From positions 1 to 64,000 of the forward strand of contig SVEL01000008.1 of NCBI GenBank assembly GCA_015057425.1: 64,000 nt of DNA, given 5' to 3'. The position numbers and the translations under genes were made by a program. Below the pieces are notes generated by a model. It searched no databases and was not told the DNA's origin. It saw nothing but the letters and a program-made list of their open reading frames with translations. Shown here piece by piece: positions 8,943 to 17,326 of the stretch. Each line of letters opens with the position of its first letter. The first letter of the stretch is position 1. Origin of the DNA: Lachnospiraceae bacterium (GTDB taxonomy: Bacteria > Bacillota > Clostridia > Lachnospirales > Lachnospiraceae).

Positions 8943-10349
8943 ATGGATAAATACTATTTGGCAATAGATATAGGTGCTTCAAGCGGAAGACACATTTTGT
9001 GTCATATGAATAACGGTATAATGGAACTTTCAGAGATACATCGTTTTGATAACGGAATGGAAGAAGTAAACGGAAGCAAATGCTGGAATACAAAGGTTCT
9101 TTTTTCGGAAATCAAAGAAGGCATGAAGAAGTGTAAAGAAATGGGGAAAATCCCGGTTTCTGTAGCCATCGATACTTGGGGCGTGGACTTTGTGCTTCTT
9201 GACGGAGATGGAAATCTTATAGGTGATGCTGTAGGTTACCGCGATAACCGTACAAAAGGTATGGATGAAGAAGTATACAGATATATTCAGGAAGAAGAAC
9301 TGTATCTTAGAACAGGTATCCAGAAACAGTTATATAATACCATTTATCAATTGATGGCATTGAAAAAGAATAATCCGGAATATCTTGAAAAGGCAGAAAC
9401 ATTGCTTTTTACACCTGATTATTATCACTATCTTTTGACCGGAAAGAAAGCAGCAGAATATACTATTGCAACTACGGGACAGCTTGTAAATCCTAAAACT
9501 AAAGATTGGGATTATGAACTGATTGATATGTTAGGTTATCCTAAGAATATATTTCCGAAGATGTATGAGCCGGGAACTGTTCTTGGTGAATTATCAGCAC
9601 CTATGCAGGAAGAAATAGGCTATAATTGTAAGGTGATTATGCCGGCATCTCATGATACTGCATCGGCTGTAATGTCAGTACCTGCAATGGGAAATGACAC
9701 CCTGTATATCAGTTCCGGAACATGGTCGCTTATGGGAGTTGAATCAGATACGGCAATCTGTACAAAGGAAAGTATGAAAGCCAACTTCACCAATGAAGGC
9801 GGATATGGACATACATATCGATTTTTAAAGAATATTATGGGACTGTGGATGATACAATCAGTACGTGGCGAATGGGAACACAAATATTCTTATGGAGAGC
9901 TTTGCGAAATGGCGGAGAAAGAAAAAGATTTCCCATCGAGAGTAAATGTAAACGACGACAGATTTTTTGCTCCTGACAGTATGATAGAAGCTATCAGGGA
10001 ATATTGCAGGGAAACTTCTCAGGAAGTTCCGGTTACAATCGGACAGCTTGCAACTGTCGTATATCAAAGCCTTGCCGACAGCTACAAAATGGCTGTAGAA
10101 GAAATAGAGTCTATGACAGGCAGGAAATATGACGCCATAAATATTATCGGTGGTGGTTCTAAAGCAGACTACCTCAACGAACTTACAGCAGAAAAGACCG
10201 GAAGAACAGTGTATGCCGGTCCTACTGAAGCAACCGCCATCGGAAATATAGTGGCACAGATGATTGAAGACGGAGCTTTTGAAAGTCTGTCCCAGGCAAG
10301 AGAAAATATATTTAAGTCCTTTGGTGTAAAGAAATATCAAAGCAGATAA
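8943..10349 (+). CDS. FGGY sugar kinase, RhaB-like, probable L-fuculokinase
   Basis: Two-domain FGGY kinase of 468 residues. The phosphate-binding start AIDIGASSGR, VAIDTWGVDF, YRDNRT and the catalytic Asp238 in SHDTA resemble rhamnulokinase RhaB (E. coli Asp237) more than FucK. Because the gene sits directly behind fucI and fucA, its likely job is ATP-dependent phosphorylation of L-fuculose at C1. Rhamnulose use is also possible, since the two substrates are close, but no rhamnose isomerase is in the window. A GGAAAGG site precedes the ATG. Confidence 0.85.
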   Translation: MDKYYLAIDIGASSGRHILCHMNNGIMELSEIHRFDNGMEEVNGSKCWNTKVLFSEIKEGMKKCKEMGKIPVSVAIDTWGVDFVLLDGDGNLIGDAVGYRDNRTKGMDEEVYRYIQEEELYLRTGIQKQLYNTIYQLMALKKNNPEYLEKAETLLFTPDYYHYLLTGKKAAEYTIATTGQLVNPKTKDWDYELIDMLGYPKNIFPKMYEPGTVLGELSAPMQEEIGYNCKVIMPASHDTASAVMSVPAMGNDTLYISSGTWSLMGVESDTAICTKESMKANFTNEGGYGHTYRFLKNIMGLWMIQSVRGEWEHKYSYGELCEMAEKEKDFPSRVNVNDDRFFAPDSMIEAIREYCRETSQEVPVTIGQLATVVYQSLADSYKMAVEEIESMTGRKYDAINIIGGGSKADYLNELTAEKTGRTVYAGPTEATAIGNIVAQMIEDGAFESLSQARENIFKSFGVKKYQSR

Positions 10350-10380
10350 ATATATTTAGTTTTATTCATAAAATAACATT

Positions 10381-10409
10381 TTGCATATAATCAGAACTTA
10401 TGATATAAT
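10381..10409 (+). promoter_or_regulatory. Promoter of GH53 gene
   Basis: TTGCAT (10381) and TATAAT (10404-10409) with 17-base spacing and an extended -10 TG at 10401. Confidence 0.65.
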
Positions 10410-10455
10410 CAAAATGTTTTTTAGTGCAATCGGAATAAAATTAAGGAGAAATTTT

Positions 10456-11772
10456 ATGCGCAAGAAAAATTATTTAGCGTTACTGCTTGTAGCAGCATGT
10501 TTGCTTTGTAGTTGTAATTCCGGCGACAAGCCTGAAGAAACACCGAAGCAGACAACAACCAAGAAGGAAGAAACCACAACAGCTAAGAAAGATGACAAGA
10601 TAGACCTTGATTCTCTGGAAAAGGGAATTAGTGACAGCTTTATGTTTGGTTGTGACGTTTCTACTCTTATTACACAGGAAAACAGTGGAGTTATTTACTA
10701 CAATGAAGCCGGTGAAGAACAGGATGCTCTTAAAACCCTGGCAGACAATGGTGTAAATATGATACGTATCCGTGTATGGAATGACCCGTATGATGAAAAT
10801 GGAAAGGGATACGGCGGAGGCAATTGCGATACAGACAATGCAATTGCAATCGGTAAACGTGCAACGCAGTACAACATGGGTTGTATGATAGACTATCATT
10901 ATTCAGATTTCTGGGCTGATCCTTCAAAACAGATGTGTCCAAAGGCATGGAAAGATATGTCTGTTGATGAAAAGTCAGAAGCTTTGTATGAATATACTAA
11001 GGAGTCACTTGGTAAGATTCTTGAAGCAGGCGTTGATGTAAAGGTTGTTCAGATTGGCAATGAAACAACCAGCGGTATGGCAGGCGAAAGCAACTGGAAG
11101 AACATAGCTAAGCTTATGAATAGCGGAAGTAAGGCAGTCAGAGAATTGTCAGCACAGTATGAAAAAGATATCCAGATAGCTGTACATTTTACAAATCCTG
11201 AAAAAGGCAAGTACTCAAGCTATGCTAAGACACTTGCAACTAATGAGGTAGACTACGATATATTTGCATCATCATATTATCCATTCTGGCATGGAACACT
11301 TGCTAATCTTAAAAAAGAATTAGGCGGAATAGTAGAAAAGTATGGTAAGAAGGTTATGGTTGCTGAAATTTCTTACTCATATACTTTAGAAGATGGTGAT
11401 GGTCATCAGAATACCATTTATGATGGAGCATGGGGAACATTTGATTATGCAATGTCAGAAGAAAGTCAGGTAAAAGTAGTAAAAGACTGTGTGGAAACAC
11501 TTTCAGAATTGGGTGAGTATGCAGCGGGAATCTGCTATTGGGAACCGGCATGGATTCCGGTACCTGAAAAGGATGGTGTGACACGTTCTGAACTTTGGGA
11601 ACAGTATGGTTCAGGATGGGCATCAAGCTTTGCAGCAGGTTATGATCCGAAAGACGCAGGTCAGTATTATGGCGGTTCCGCATGGGATAACCAGTCATGG
11701 TTTGACTTTACAGGTCATCCGTTATCTTCAATCAGTACATACAAGCAGATTAAAGAAGAACTCCAAAAATAA
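10456..11772 (+). CDS. GH53 endo-beta-1,4-galactanase lipoprotein
   Basis: Arabinogalactan endo-beta-1,4-galactanase of family GH53, cutting the galactan side chains of pectin. A lipoprotein signal (likely lipid Cys20 in LCSC) and a Thr/Lys/Glu-rich linker at about 24-50 precede the barrel, so it is displayed on the cell surface. The acid/base Glu203 lies in QIGNETTSG and the nucleophile Glu304 in VAEISYSY. The ATG at 10456 follows AAGGAG; the longer TTG frame upstream overlaps the promoter. It is monocistronic, with its own promoter and a strong terminator. Products would feed beta-galactosidase. Confidence 0.92.
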   Translation: MRKKNYLALLLVAACLLCSCNSGDKPEETPKQTTTKKEETTTAKKDDKIDLDSLEKGISDSFMFGCDVSTLITQENSGVIYYNEAGEEQDALKTLADNGVNMIRIRVWNDPYDENGKGYGGGNCDTDNAIAIGKRATQYNMGCMIDYHYSDFWADPSKQMCPKAWKDMSVDEKSEALYEYTKESLGKILEAGVDVKVVQIGNETTSGMAGESNWKNIAKLMNSGSKAVRELSAQYEKDIQIAVHFTNPEKGKYSSYAKTLATNEVDYDIFASSYYPFWHGTLANLKKELGGIVEKYGKKVMVAEISYSYTLEDGDGHQNTIYDGAWGTFDYAMSEESQVKVVKDCVETLSELGEYAAGICYWEPAWIPVPEKDGVTRSELWEQYGSGWASSFAAGYDPKDAGQYYGGSAWDNQSWFDFTGHPLSSISTYKQIKEELQK

Positions 11773-11791
11773 CTAAATAAACAAAAAATGA

Positions 11792-11820
11792 GCCCTATGT
11801 ACTTTGAGTGTACATAGGGC
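11792..11820. terminator. Bidirectional terminator
   Basis: Perfect 11-bp stem GCCCTATGTAC/GTACATAGGGC with a 7-base loop. It is flanked by an A-run on the left and a T-rich tract on the right, between convergent genes. Confidence 0.85.
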
Positions 11821-11828
11821 CTTTGTAA

Positions 11829-12116
11829 TTAAATTTCTTCGTATCTGTTCCAAATCTTGTCAGCTCCGCATACGTGCTTAGAACCGTCAGAATCGGTAAT
11901 TATATAATCACCCTCGCCGATAAAGGTATAGCCGCGTCTGTTCTTAATGTAAGGGCAAACAATTGAGCCATCCGGCTGAGTCACTTTAATAAGAAAATCA
12001 GTAACAATCCACCCTTGTGTTACAACTTCTGTCCATTTTTCAAAACCGTCTTCCATGTTTTGACCAACCACATATTTTTCAACTGTTGATTCAAGACTTA
12101 TTCTTCTGCATTTCAT
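11829..12116 (-). CDS. Conserved small protein of unknown function
   Basis: 95-residue soluble protein with a mixed beta-rich look and a tail reading CGADKIWNRYEEI. It has no transmembrane segment or recognised motif; C-terminal GxGDYIITDSDG suggests a small barrel-like fold. The ATG at 12116 is favoured over GTG 12122 because GGAGG lies 7 bases upstream. It is convergent to the galactanase gene and divergent from the GGDEF gene. I do not recognise a family. Confidence 0.65.
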   Translation of the reverse strand: MKCRRISLESTVEKYVVGQNMEDGFEKWTEVVTQGWIVTDFLIKVTQPDGSIVCPYIKNRRGYTFIGEGDYIITDSDGSKHVCGADKIWNRYEEI

Positions 12117-12213
12117 AAACACACCTCCGATATATTTTATTGCTAAACATAATTACGAACTCTTCTCTTAACTTTAATATAACATATTTTTGTCTAATAT
12201 AAAATAGTTAAAT

Positions 12214-12242
12214 TTGCTTTTTTTTATTATGTATGCTATAAT
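12214..12242 (+). promoter_or_regulatory. Promoter of sensor-GGDEF gene
   Basis: TTGCTT (12214) and TATAAT (12237-12242), 17-base spacing, extended -10 TG at 12234. Confidence 0.6.
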
Positions 12243-12300
12243 TCTCATATAAGTGTGTGTGACGCGTTTTGTAGCATGAAAAATGTGTTAGAGGGATATC

Positions 12301-14220
12301 ATGAAGAAAATTGCGTTGATTATGGACGGATGGAAAAGATTCTTTACTTTTGCATGGCCGTCAGGAATTCTTGAAAGAATTCACGAGACAAATGAAGATG
12401 TGAATCTTTACATTTTCAGTAGTTCAGGTAACTGGAGAAGTGACCGTAATTATAATGTTGGCGAGTACAATATTTATAATTTACCTGATTTAACTGACTT
12501 TGATGGCATTATTCTTGAAGTAAATAATGTCAGCTTGGATGATGTATTAAAGGATGTTATAGACAGGGCAGGGAATGCAGGTGTTCCGGTGCTGTCTATT
12601 GCTAATGAAATAGATGGATTTTATTATGTTGGAATTGATAACCGAAAGATTATGTACAATATGATAGAACACCTTCATCGAGAACATGAATGTGAAAAGT
12701 TTTGGTTCGTTATGGGACCTGAAGATAATTATGAAAGCAGAAGCAGAATTATCGGTCTCAAAAATTATATGAATGAAAATGGAATAGAATATAGTGAAGA
12801 AGATTTCTGCTATTGCAAGTTCGATTATAAGAGCGGATATGAAGGTGTTACGAAGTTATTTGATAAAAATGACGATATCCCGGATGCAATAATCTGTGTT
12901 AACGACAATATTGCCGTGGCTGTATGTGAGGCTGCTAAGGAAAGAGGATATAGAGTCCCGGAAGATATATGCGTAACAGGTTTTGATGATTTTGATAAGG
13001 CAGCATATTATGATCCAAGTATATCCACAGTTAAGCATATTCGCGAAGAAGCAGGATATTTGTGCGCAGATATTCTCTTGAAATTATGGAAAGGTGAAGA
13101 AGTTTTGTGGCGTAACTATACACCTTCGAAACTTATTCTTCAGGAAAGCTGTGGTTGCAGCAGCAGACGTAAGAAGGATTTAAGAAAATATCTGAAACAG
13201 CAGATTATGTATGGAATAGACAGTGAGGCATTTGAAGAAAATGTTCTTAATCTTGAGTCAAGCCTTATGGAGTGCAACACGATTGAAGAAATGATGTATT
13301 GTATTCCTAACTGTATACCGGCGCTTAAGTGTGATGCGATGTATCTTGTTCTTGACAAACATATTGATGCATACAAGGCAAGTGCTGAAGGCATAAACAA
13401 CTTTACCAATAAGATTGACGATGGCTTTTGTGTCAATGGATATCCTGAAAGTATGAGAATTTTCTTCGCATACGAAAATGGCGAGAAATTAAACCTTGAA
13501 TCAGATGAAATAAAAGGTTTATTCCCTACATTTGACAGTGAAGAAGGAGGAAAGGATTTCTTATTTATTCCGATACATTTTGACAAATATACAGTTGGAT
13601 ATCTTACTATTAAAAATGCCATCTATCTGATGGATCAACAGTATTTGTTCCAGACGATTAATACTCTTATAAGTGCTATGGAAAATCTCCATACAAAAGA
13701 AAAACTTGAATATATGAACAGGAAGTTATCGTCACTTTATCTGATTGACCCGCTTACCAATATGTACAATCGTATGGGACATCAACAGTTGGGAGAGTCT
13801 TTTTTTAATATACTGCATGCAAAGGATAAACAGGTTCATATTTTGTTTATAGACTTAGACAGATTGAAGTATATTAATGATAATTTCGGACATGAGTATG
13901 GTGATTTTGCTATATGTGCAGTTGCCCGTGCTATTATGAAAAACATTGACGCTGATGCTGTTCCGGCAAGAACAGGCGGCGATGAATTTATAGTAATTCA
14001 GACTTATAAGGGCGAAGAAGAAGCAAAAAGACAGATTGAAAACATCCGTGCAAGTCTGTCCGAAGAAGAGAAGAATATGCAGTTAAAGTTTGAACTTAGT
14101 ATAAGCGTCGGTTCTGTTGCAACAGTACCGAAGTCTGAGATATCATTAAATGAATATATTAAGCAGGCGGATAATAGAATGTATGAAGAAAAGCTTGCAA
14201 AAAAGGCTAATAGACAGTAA
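12301..14220 (+). CDS. LacI-type sugar-binding domain fused to GGDEF diguanylate cyclase
   Basis: 639 residues. Residues 1 to about 285 form a periplasmic-binding-protein-like domain of the LacI regulator kind (phrases such as PDAIICVNDNIAVAV and EDICVTGFDDF are diagnostic). The helix-turn-helix normally in front is missing. A middle region of about 300-470 looks GAF-like, and a C-terminal cyclase domain has an intact GGDEF at 559-563. No canonical RxxD inhibitory site precedes it. No signal or membrane segment is present, so it is a cytoplasmic sensor. It should make cyclic di-GMP in response to a sugar or similar ligand; the ligand is unknown. It sits close to the galactanase gene. Confidence 0.85.
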   Translation: MKKIALIMDGWKRFFTFAWPSGILERIHETNEDVNLYIFSSSGNWRSDRNYNVGEYNIYNLPDLTDFDGIILEVNNVSLDDVLKDVIDRAGNAGVPVLSIANEIDGFYYVGIDNRKIMYNMIEHLHREHECEKFWFVMGPEDNYESRSRIIGLKNYMNENGIEYSEEDFCYCKFDYKSGYEGVTKLFDKNDDIPDAIICVNDNIAVAVCEAAKERGYRVPEDICVTGFDDFDKAAYYDPSISTVKHIREEAGYLCADILLKLWKGEEVLWRNYTPSKLILQESCGCSSRRKKDLRKYLKQQIMYGIDSEAFEENVLNLESSLMECNTIEEMMYCIPNCIPALKCDAMYLVLDKHIDAYKASAEGINNFTNKIDDGFCVNGYPESMRIFFAYENGEKLNLESDEIKGLFPTFDSEEGGKDFLFIPIHFDKYTVGYLTIKNAIYLMDQQYLFQTINTLISAMENLHTKEKLEYMNRKLSSLYLIDPLTNMYNRMGHQQLGESFFNILHAKDKQVHILFIDLDRLKYINDNFGHEYGDFAICAVARAIMKNIDADAVPARTGGDEFIVIQTYKGEEEAKRQIENIRASLSEEEKNMQLKFELSISVGSVATVPKSEISLNEYIKQADNRMYEEKLAKKANRQ

Positions 14221-14259
14221 ACTTATATTATAAAATATTGCAGAAAGGAGATGTGTTCG

Positions 14260-14946
14260 ATGAAAGTTGGTGGAATAGGCGGATATGATGCGACATCAGG
14301 AATGTCTGTTAAAAACATTAAAGCAGAACTGATTAATGCCAGAACCAAGGCAAAAGGGGCAGAAAATGTTAAAGACGCCGATGAAGCTGAAAAGAAGAAA
14401 GAACGTCGTAAGGCTGAAGAAGAGATTAACAGACTAAACAGAGAGTTGCGTCTTGAAGAACAGGAAGAAAAGCGCGCCAAAAGACAGGAAAAACTTAAAG
14501 AGATTACATCTTCTTTAGTTGATGACAAGGATAAAGCAGACAAAGTTCATAAGGATGATGAAGACAAGTCAGAAGAAATGTCTGTGAAGAAAGAGAAAAC
14601 TTCTGATGAACTTAAACAGAAAGAAAAAGATACAAGAAGTATATTTACGGCAATGAATGCTATGGAGCAGATGGCTGTAAGAGGCAATGTCAACGAAGCT
14701 ATAAGTAACAAAGCTTCCGTCCTTGAAACAGAGATAGCCATAGATAAAGGCAGAGGAACAGATACTACATATAAGGAAGAACAGTTAGAAAAAATCAGGG
14801 ACATAGAGATTAATTCAGTGCTTGATAATAAGAAAGATGATGAGATGGACAACGAGGATGTTATGAATCATTTTGGTGCACCTGTTGGTGTGGCAAATAA
14901 AGACAGCCATTACGGACTGGAACAACCTAAGATTGTCATAGATTAA
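14260..14946 (+). CDS. Charged coiled-coil protein of unknown function
   Basis: 228 residues, very rich in Lys and Glu. A glycine-rich start (MKVGGIGGYDATSG) is followed by heptad-like helices at about 25-125 and a quieter C-terminal part. There is no signal peptide or membrane segment. The ATG at 14260 is chosen because the in-frame ATG at 14251 touches the AAAGGAG site. The gene follows the GGDEF gene after 39 bases and precedes the LURP-one gene by 23, so the three may be co-transcribed. The start resembles structural proteins of flagellar or surface assemblies, but this is a weak impression. Confidence 0.65.
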   Translation: MKVGGIGGYDATSGMSVKNIKAELINARTKAKGAENVKDADEAEKKKERRKAEEEINRLNRELRLEEQEEKRAKRQEKLKEITSSLVDDKDKADKVHKDDEDKSEEMSVKKEKTSDELKQKEKDTRSIFTAMNAMEQMAVRGNVNEAISNKASVLETEIAIDKGRGTDTTYKEEQLEKIRDIEINSVLDNKKDDEMDNEDVMNHFGAPVGVANKDSHYGLEQPKIVID

Positions 14947-14969
14947 TTATTTGAACAGGAGACGCAGAT

Positions 14970-15470
14970 ATGAGATTATATATGAAACAAAAAGTGTTTT
15001 CATGGGGTGACAAGTTTACCGTAAAAGATGAAAACGAAGAAGATAAGTATTATGTTCAGGGGGAAGTTTTTTCGTGGGGAAAGAAGTTACATGTTTATGA
15101 TGTATCAGGAAATGAAGTTGCATTTATACAGCAGAAATTATTTACCTTTCTTCCTAAGTATCATGTTTTTATTGATGGTAATCTGGTTGCCGAAATAGTT
15201 AAGGAATTTACGTTTTTAAAGCCTAAATATGTAGTTAACATTCTTGGCTGGCAGGTAGACGGTAAGTTTTGGGAACATGATTATGAAATCACGGAAAACG
15301 GCCGACCTATTGTGAATATCTCTAAAGAATGGTTCACCTGGGGTGACAGTTATGTTATTGATATTGACAGCAGTGAAAATGAAGTAACGGCTTTGGCAGT
15401 TGTGCTTGCTATAGACTGTGTGTTGGATACTCAAAGTAACTCGGGTAATACGAATTTTATAAATGACTAA
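14970..15470 (+). CDS. LURP-one-related / tubby-like fold protein
   Basis: 166 residues made of regular beta repeats with F-S-W-G-(D/K)-K and T-W-G-D-S phrases. These are typical of the LURP-one/phospholipid-scramblase-like (DUF567) superfamily, whose bacterial members are uncharacterised. No signal peptide. An AGGAGA site precedes the ATG. It is the last gene before a strong terminator at 15472 and probably shares a transcript with the coiled-coil gene. Confidence 0.75.
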   Translation: MRLYMKQKVFSWGDKFTVKDENEEDKYYVQGEVFSWGKKLHVYDVSGNEVAFIQQKLFTFLPKYHVFIDGNLVAEIVKEFTFLKPKYVVNILGWQVDGKFWEHDYEITENGRPIVNISKEWFTWGDSYVIDIDSSENEVTALAVVLAIDCVLDTQSNSGNTNFIND

Positions 15471-15471
15471 A

Positions 15472-15505
15472 AAAAACCGCCTTGGAATTACACAAGGCGG
15501 TTTTT
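15472..15505. terminator. Bidirectional terminator
   Basis: 13-bp stem (15472-15484 with 15493-15505) with A-run and T-run ends around CCGCCTTG/CAAGGCGG. It serves the LURP-one gene and the convergent membrane protein genes. Confidence 0.85.
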
Positions 15506-15523
15506 GATTTACTAATCATATAA

Positions 15524-16288
15524 TTAAGCTTCTTTGCTAAGTCCTTTTCCAAGGAAAAAGAAATGTAGTGCCAATGAGATTGAAATTATAACGCATAGGG
15601 CAAACGATACCATGATAGTAAATATATCTGTAAATGAATAATAGTAAGCGTGTGAATATAAAATATTGTAGATAATCTGATAGCCGAATGTCTCGTACAG
15701 AAGTACCAGAATTTCGAGAATACCGCGAATGGCCGCTATTATTCCGGGAACCAGCCACATAAATTTAAGTTGTTTGTTGCATAGTGCCATAATGATACAG
15801 ATTAAGGCGGTAGAAATGGCTACAAATAAAACAGTCTCAGATGTTATAGACAGTATATAATTAATTACATCACATAAAAAGGATATGCGCTGATAAGCAC
15901 TGTCAAGCCAATGATGATAGTTGTTTATATATTCAAAAGTGCGGATTAGATTACTTGAAATGCAAATCACATTATAAATAAGCATAATAGCCGAAAAAAT
16001 AGGGAAAACAAATTTTGGTTTACCAATACAAAGAAATACTGCAAAGAGAAGCAACACTAAAGAATATATAATTGGTAAAATAATTCCTATAAATAACGTA
16101 ATTGGATGTGAAAATAAGTTAGTAAAATATAATTCTGAATATCCGTAAAATATTGGCATAAGTATATTACGGTATATAATTGAAAACATATTTATCAGAC
16201 CATAAAGCGCAATTGCAATTCCTGCAAGCATAAGAAAAACGTTGTAAGGCTTTTTTACCTCGGGTTGTAAGGTTACATTTTGTTCCAT
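15524..16288 (-). CDS. Polytopic membrane protein, paralogue of neighbour
   Basis: 254 residues with about six hydrophobic segments and a short polar N-terminus (PEVKKPYN). It shares layout and similar first-helix wording with the gene just upstream, suggesting a tandem duplication. The ribosome site GGAGG is built into the last codons of that upstream gene, five bases away, so translation is coupled. No known family motif is visible; function unknown. Confidence 0.7.
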   Translation of the reverse strand: MEQNVTLQPEVKKPYNVFLMLAGIAIALYGLINMFSIIYRNILMPIFYGYSELYFTNLFSHPITLFIGIILPIIYSLVLLLFAVFLCIGKPKFVFPIFSAIMLIYNVICISSNLIRTFEYINNYHHWLDSAYQRISFLCDVINYILSITSETVLFVAISTALICIIMALCNKQLKFMWLVPGIIAAIRGILEILVLLYETFGYQIIYNILYSHAYYYSFTDIFTIMVSFALCVIISISLALHFFFLGKGLSKEA

Positions 16289-16293
16289 AATAA

Positions 16294-17160
16294 TTAATCC
16301 TCCATAACATGTATAATTACTTTTTTATTTTTTATATGTGCACATCTGTTAAGTGCATTACAAACAACGAATAATCCGAAAGCAAGGAAAATGGTTGAAA
16401 TTGCAAAAGGTATCAGTGAGGTAATAGTTGGTATGCAATCATTGACAGCATTACGTAAAATCATTTCAAAGACAGCGCTTATCCGGGATGAGAAAATATA
16501 GCTTACTGTGTAGTATATAACTTTGGAAAGACCGTTAAATAAATTTCCAAAGACGAAGAAAAGCAGTGATAAGAGGGCTGCCAATTTAGGGAAGACCCAT
16601 GGTAATACAGTGTAGTCGTCAACAAAAAGGTTTAATATACATACAATTCCCAGAAGAAAAAGTGTAACCAAAAGGAATGCGTATGCAAGCATCTGAAAAG
16701 ATATGCCTATAATTGAAATACTGTAGTGTATTATTTCATCAATGTTAGTTCTGTTGATAATGTCATTTTCTCCGGTAAATTTTACTAATTGTGTAATAGA
16801 TTCAACAGAGTTTGGAAAAATTATAACTGTATGTAATATTTCAAAAATCAAAAGTAAAAAAGTCAAAATTACAGAAGAAACCTTTGTCCTTTTAATGAAC
16901 AAAAATACGGCAAATATAAGCAAAAGCAAGAAAAAAACTGTAAGTATGGAATATAATACAAGATAATCATTCGTAAGTCTCACAGATATAGCGCGCCATT
17001 TTAAAGGACCAGAGTAAATATCAGAATATGTGATAAGACTTGAGATAAAATTGTAAATCATATTGATAAATCCGAATACGGCAGAGATGATAAAAGCGCA
17101 TGCAGCAATTATCCTGTTTCTTGTATCCGGTTGTGTGAAAAAACTGTTTGAAACTGACAT
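16294..17160 (-). CDS. Polytopic membrane protein, paralogue of neighbour
   Basis: 288 residues with six to seven hydrophobic segments. The N-terminal stretch RNRIIAACAFIISAVFGFINMIYN is like the start of the downstream paralogue. First gene of a two-gene operon with its own promoter at 17201-17229, divergent from the ABC exporter. Function unknown. The two proteins may form a hetero-oligomer, which is inference from the tandem pair only. Confidence 0.7.
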   Translation of the reverse strand: MSVSNSFFTQPDTRNRIIAACAFIISAVFGFINMIYNFISSLITYSDIYSGPLKWRAISVRLTNDYLVLYSILTVFFLLLLIFAVFLFIKRTKVSSVILTFLLLIFEILHTVIIFPNSVESITQLVKFTGENDIINRTNIDEIIHYSISIIGISFQMLAYAFLLVTLFLLGIVCILNLFVDDYTVLPWVFPKLAALLSLLFFVFGNLFNGLSKVIYYTVSYIFSSRISAVFEMILRNAVNDCIPTITSLIPFAISTIFLAFGLFVVCNALNRCAHIKNKKVIIHVMED

Positions 17161-17200
17161 ATAATAATTCCTTTCAATAACACCTTACTAACCAAAGAGT

Positions 17201-17229
17201 ATTATAGCAAAAAACTATCTTAAATACAA
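17201..17229 (-). promoter_or_regulatory. Promoter of membrane-protein pair
   Basis: Minus strand TTGTAT (17229-17224), 17 bases, TATAAT (17206-17201), with extended -10 TG. Confidence 0.65.
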
Positions 17230-17240
17230 ACAAAATAGCA

Positions 17241-17269
17241 TTGATAATATATTGTTTTTAAAATATAAT
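17241..17269 (+). promoter_or_regulatory. Promoter of ABC exporter/GH43 operon
   Basis: TTGATA (17241), 17 bases, TATAAT (17264-17269). It is back to back with the divergent promoter, so the two could be co-regulated. Confidence 0.65.
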
Positions 17270-17326
17270 ATTAAATGGTGGAAATTCAGGCAAATTATGA
17301 CATAAGGGAAGAGATGGAGAAAAGAT

